Shown: positions 56,607 through 64,000 of the stretch, in pieces | Numbering within the stretch: position 1 is the first letter of the stretch | How the letters are laid out: the number at the start of each line of letters is the position of its first letter | From: Rivibacter subsaxonicus | GTDB lineage: Bacteria; Pseudomonadota; Gammaproteobacteria; Burkholderiales; Burkholderiaceae_C | Assembly: GCF_004217215.1 (NCBI RefSeq) | Contig: NZ_SHKP01000008.1 | Span: 62,001-126,000, forward strand | Direction: 5' to 3' | DNA length: 64,000 nucleotides | Notes under the pieces: model-generated | Told to the model about the DNA's origin: nothing | What the model saw: only the letters and a program-made list of their open reading frames with translations | The model's database searches: none | Made by a program: the position numbers and the translations under genes

Positions 56607-58073
56607 TCAAACTCCGCCGAAGACGTCGATGCTGCTGAACTTGCACGCCGGCGACGCATGGCCGACGCGAATCACCTGCGAGGGCTCGCCCTTGCCGCAG
56701 AAGGGCGTGCCCATCACGTCGACGGTGCCGGCGTTGCCGACCATCGACAGCGAGCGCCAGAAGGTGGCGCTGATGCCGCGGTAGTTGGGGTTGCGCACCA
56801 CCTCGGCCAGTCGGCCGCCGCGCACCATGCGCGCGTACTCGCAGCCGAACTGGAACTTGTTGCGCGAGTCGTCGATGCTCCACGAACAGTTGGTGTGCAT
56901 CACGACACCGAGCTCGATGCTGGCGATCATCTGCTCCAGGCTGCTGTCGCCCGGCTCGACGTTGAGGTTGCTCATGCGGTCGATCGGCGCGCGGTTCCAG
57001 CTACTCGACCGGGTCGTCGCCACGCCGCCGACGTCGATGCCCTGCGCGCGGGCGCGGGCCTGCGACAGGCTGCCGCCGAGCGGACGCCTGAGCAGCCCGC
57101 GCTCGATGAGGAGCGCGCGCTCGGCCGGGGTGCCGTCGTCGTCGAAGGCGAAACCGGCGAATTCATGCTCATGGCCGGGATCGAAGCTGACGTTGAGCAG
57201 TTCGCTGCCGTACTGGTACTGGCCGAACATGTCGAGCGTGACGAAGCTGGTACCGGCGAAGTTGCGTTCGTCGCCGAGGATGCGGTCCAGCTCCAGCGGG
57301 TGGCCGATGCTCTCGTGGATCTGCAGCATCATCTGGTCGGGCATCAGCAGCAGGTCCATCCTGCCGCTGGGGCAGGGCGCGGCGCCGATCAGCTCGAGCG
57401 CCTCGCGCGCGACGCGCGGACCCTCGGTGCTGCGGAAGCCGGCGCGCTCGAGCACCTCGATGCCACCCTGCTGGCAAAAGCCGTTGTACTGGCCGGCGCT
57501 GGAGCGGATCTGGGTCACGCCGCTCGCGCTGGCGGTGACCTGCACCGAGGGCGTCATGAACTCCCACTGCTGCTCGGTGCGGGCGCCGTCGCTCGTCAGG
57601 TAGAGCTGCTCGGTGCGCACGTTCCAGAGCGTCGCGTGGCGGTCGACGATGCGCGCGTCGCCGCCGGCGCCGGCGCAGACCTCGCGCAGCCACTCGAGCT
57701 TCTCGGGCAGCGTGGCGCTGGACGCCGGGCGCTCGACGCGGCTTGCGTAGCGGCCCGAGGCGGGCGCGCGCGCGATCTGCTCGTAGTCGATCACGGTGCG
57801 GCCGGCGCTGGCACGTGCCAGCGCATGCGCGCGTTCGAAGGCGGCGGCGAGGCCGGCATCGGAAAGATCGGAGGTCGCGGCATAGCCGAGGCCGCCGTCG
57901 ACCACGGTGACCATCGCGCCGTCGTCCTGCGAGCGCTTGGGCGCCTCGGCCACGTCGGCGCGCACGCTGAGTTGTTCGGAATGTTCGCGTACGCCGCGTA
58001 CCGCCCAGTGGCGGGTGCTGGCGGGCAGGCGGCCCGCGGCGCGGCGGGCGTGGTGTTCTAGGGTGTCGAGCAT
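56607..58073 (-). CDS. TldD-like zinc metalloprotease
   Basis: 488 residues. The zinc motif HESIGH lies at 253-258, with a possible third ligand Cys in MHTNCSWSID near residue 395. The N-terminal domain (about 1-200) is the usual TldD dimer region. The start MLDTLEHH at 58073 is preferred; longer in-frame starts up to 58145 lack family features. It is probably the catalytic half of a heterodimeric peptidase with the downstream gene. Neither gene sits next to a peptide precursor or RiPP enzyme that I can see, so the substrate is unknown. Confidence 0.87.
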   Translation of the reverse strand: MLDTLEHHARRAAGRLPASTRHWAVRGVREHSEQLSVRADVAEAPKRSQDDGAMVTVVDGGLGYAATSDLSDAGLAAAFERAHALARASAGRTVIDYEQIARAPASGRYASRVERPASSATLPEKLEWLREVCAGAGGDARIVDRHATLWNVRTEQLYLTSDGARTEQQWEFMTPSVQVTASASGVTQIRSSAGQYNGFCQQGGIEVLERAGFRSTEGPRVAREALELIGAAPCPSGRMDLLLMPDQMMLQIHESIGHPLELDRILGDERNFAGTSFVTLDMFGQYQYGSELLNVSFDPGHEHEFAGFAFDDDGTPAERALLIERGLLRRPLGGSLSQARARAQGIDVGGVATTRSSSWNRAPIDRMSNLNVEPGDSSLEQMIASIELGVVMHTNCSWSIDDSRNKFQFGCEYARMVRGGRLAEVVRNPNYRGISATFWRSLSMVGNAGTVDVMGTPFCGKGEPSQVIRVGHASPACKFSSIDVFGGV

Positions 58074-58211
58074 GGTGGCTGCGATTGGGGTTGAGCGGTC
58101 TCGTGGACCGCGTCTCGATTCTGCCCGGTCGGCCGTGGAATCCACGCTCGCGGACTCAAGCAGAAACGAGCGCGTCGTGAGCTTGCTCGCGGATTTCGCG
58201 CGCCGCGGTCT

Positions 58212-59603
<1,392 letters not shown>

Positions 59604-59616
59604 CGAAGCTTCTTCT

Positions 59617-60690
59617 TCAGCGCAAGGCGGCGCAGACCGTTGCGATATCGGCGGCAAAGGCGTCGACCGACTCGACCTTGGTGTCCCAGGCGCACATCAG
59701 CCGGCAGCCGCCGCCGGCGATGAAGTCGTAGAACTTCCAGCCCTTCTCGTTCTGCAGCACCTTGATCGCCGGCTCGGGCAGGTAGGCGAAGACCGCATTG
59801 GCCTGCGGCTCGTGCATCACGCGCACGCCGGGCACGCTGTTGATGCGGTGGTAGAGCCGGCGCGCCATCTCGTTGGCATGGCGTGCGTTGGCGAGCCAGG
59901 TGTCGCCTTCGAGCATGCCGACCCAGGGTGCCGAGATGAATCGCATCTTCGAGGCCAGCTGTCCGGCCTGCTTGACGCGGTAGGCGAAGTCTTCGCTGAG
60001 CGTGCGGTCGAAGAAGATCACCGCCTCGCCGACCGGGATGCCGTTCTTGGTGCCGCCGAAGCAGAGCACGTCGACCCCGGCGCGCCAGGTGATCTCGCTC
60101 GGGTGGCAACCGAGGTGCGCCACCGCGTTGGCAAAGCGCGCGCCGTCCATGTGGACCTTGAGCTGGCGCCGCTTGGCGATCGCGGCGATCGCGCGGACCT
60201 CCTCGACCGAGTAGACCGTGCCGAGCTCGGTCGACTGCGTGATCGAGACGACCTTGGGTTTCGGGTAGTGGATGTCGCTGCGCTTGGTGACCAGGCGCTC
60301 GATCTCGTCGGGCGTGAGCTTGGCCAGCGCGGCGCCGGGCGCAGCGGGGTCGGTGGTGAGCAGCTTGGAACCGTTGGAGAAGAACTCCGGGCCGCCGCAT
60401 TCGTCGGTGTCGATGTGGGCCTGCGGCGTGCAGATCACCGAGTGGTAGCTCTGGCACATCGAGGCCAGTGCCAGCGAGTTGGCGGCGGTACCGTTGAAGA
60501 CGAAGTAGACGTCGCAGTCGGTCTGGAACAGATGGCGCAGGCCTTCCGAGACGCGCTGGGTCCAGATGTCGTCGCCGTAGGCCGGCTGGTGGCCGGTGGC
60601 ATCGGCCTCGAGCAGCCAGTGGCGCGCCTGCGGGCACATGCCGGCGTAGTTGTCGCTGGCGAAGTGCTGGCGCGGCGCGTCGTTGTTCAT
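59617..60690 (-). CDS. ltaE: Low-specificity L-threonine aldolase
   Basis: 357-residue PLP enzyme that cleaves threonine or allo-threonine to glycine and acetaldehyde. [38 protein letters not shown] and the PLP lysine in CFGGTKNG are seen. Members annotated as beta-eliminating lyases share these features, so the exact activity is not certain. Its place between gcvP (12 bases upstream) and sdaA supports a role in glycine supply. Confidence 0.9.
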   Translation of the reverse strand: MNNDAPRQHFASDNYAGMCPQARHWLLEADATGHQPAYGDDIWTQRVSEGLRHLFQTDCDVYFVFNGTAANSLALASMCQSYHSVICTPQAHIDTDECGGPEFFSNGSKLLTTDPAAPGAALAKLTPDEIERLVTKRSDIHYPKPKVVSITQSTELGTVYSVEEVRAIAAIAKRRQLKVHMDGARFANAVAHLGCHPSEITWRAGVDVLCFGGTKNGIPVGEAVIFFDRTLSEDFAYRVKQAGQLASKMRFISAPWVGMLEGDTWLANARHANEMARRLYHRINSVPGVRVMHEPQANAVFAYLPEPAIKVLQNEKGWKFYDFIAGGGCRLMCAWDTKVESVDAFAADIATVCAALR

Positions 60691-60702
60691 CCTGGTTCTC
60701 GC

Positions 60703-63606
<2,904 letters not shown>

Positions 63607-63664
63607 GGCGGGGCGTCGTCGGTGGCGGGCACGAGGCCCGCCGCGATTGAGAGTCAGGCGGGGA

Positions 63665-64000
63665 TCAGAGCGTCGTGAGCAGCTTGTCGTAGGCCGGCGG
63701 ATCCATCAGCTGGTCGAACTCGGCCATGTTGGTGATGTGCACCTTGAAGAACCAGCCGTTGCCGAGCGGGTCGCTGTTGGCCAGCGAGGGGTCGGCGCGC
63801 AGTTCCTCGTTGACCTCGACCACCTCGCCGCTGACCGGCATGTAGAGGTCCGCCGCGGCCTTGACCGACTCGACCACGCCGGCGATTTCGCCCTTGGCGT
63901 AGGTCTTGCCGACCTCGGGCAGGTCGACGAAGACCACGTCGCCCAGCGCGTCCTGCGCGTGGTGCGTGATGCCGACGACGGCGGCCTCGTGGTCCTCGAT
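63665..64000 (-). CDS. gcvH: Glycine cleavage system H protein (N-terminus off the window)
   Basis: 112 codons are visible; the frame continues past the right edge, so about 15-20 N-terminal residues are missing. The lipoylation motif [13 protein letters not shown] with its lysine is intact, as are [12 protein letters not shown] and the C-terminal [11 protein letters not shown] start at the internal ATG would cut the family core, so the gene is partial here. gcvT is expected upstream outside the window. Confidence 0.96.
   Translation of the reverse strand: MEDHEAAVVGITHHAQDALGDVVFVDLPEVGKTYAKGEIAGVVESVKAAADLYMPVSGEVVEVNEELRADPSLANSDPLGNGWFFKVHITNMAEFDQLMDPPAYDKLLTTL

Overview
This window is core chromosome of a GC-rich betaproteobacterium. 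It is most likely from Burkholderiales, near the Rubrivivax/Leptothrix/Methylibium group. That placement is inferred from gene order: tpiA-secG-tRNA-Leu-nuoA..N, nuoN followed by DUF2818/Nudix/DUF1178 genes, ilvD divergent from a LysR gene next to lgt, and small families such as the Trp-rich protein and DUF2069. Coding density is very high and no stretch longer than 300 bases lacks a gene. I see no phage, transposase, integrase, CRISPR array, toxin-antitoxin or defence genes.

Layout. 1-2000 (minus): start of a probable membrane-anchored cytochrome or other anchored protein, a small cysteine-rich CWC protein, and class I fumarase. 2073-7979 (plus): complete six-gene Mrp/Mnh cation/proton antiporter operon with fused A and B subunits. 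7987-9452 (minus): secreted esterase and a UPF0114 membrane protein. 9605-12477: acetyl-CoA synthetase, a small cytochrome c and a Trp-rich small protein. 12641-16231: ilvD divergent from a LysR regulator and lgt. 16390-18431: small unknown protein, tsaD, Hsp20. 18689-23795: rpsO-pnp, quinone oxidoreductase, tpiA and secG. 23956-38842: tRNA-Leu(GAG) and the complete 14-gene complex I operon nuoA-N. 38865-40264: DUF2818, Nudix hydrolase and DUF1178 genes trailing nuo. 40276-48031: FAD-linked dehydrogenase, DUF2069, YihY, a PAS-PAS-GGDEF cyclase, an Mpo1-like protein, an alpha/beta hydrolase, a MetY-type enzyme and a CBS-pair protein. 48190-53990: aroC and a two-gene RND efflux system. 54024-58073: a DUF3052-like protein, a SYLF lipoprotein-like protein and a TldD/TldE-like pair. 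58212-64000 (minus): gcvH-gcvP-threonine aldolase-serine dehydratase.

Functional themes. Aerobic energy metabolism dominates: complex I, fumarase, Acs, cytochrome c and an Mrp antiporter whose subunits are related to the NuoL/M/N/K family. The gcvH-gcvP-ltaE-sdaA run looks like one transcription unit for breaking down glycine, threonine and serine.

I did not find a clearly undescribed system. The points most worth a second look are sequence-level: an RGG-rich tail on PNPase, a hairpin placed to hide the rpsO ribosome binding site, a perfect hairpin touching the start codon of the DUF3052-like gene, a dispersed palindromic intergenic repeat (three copies), divergent start codons only 10 bases apart at 42180, and the TldD/TldE-like pair of unknown substrate.
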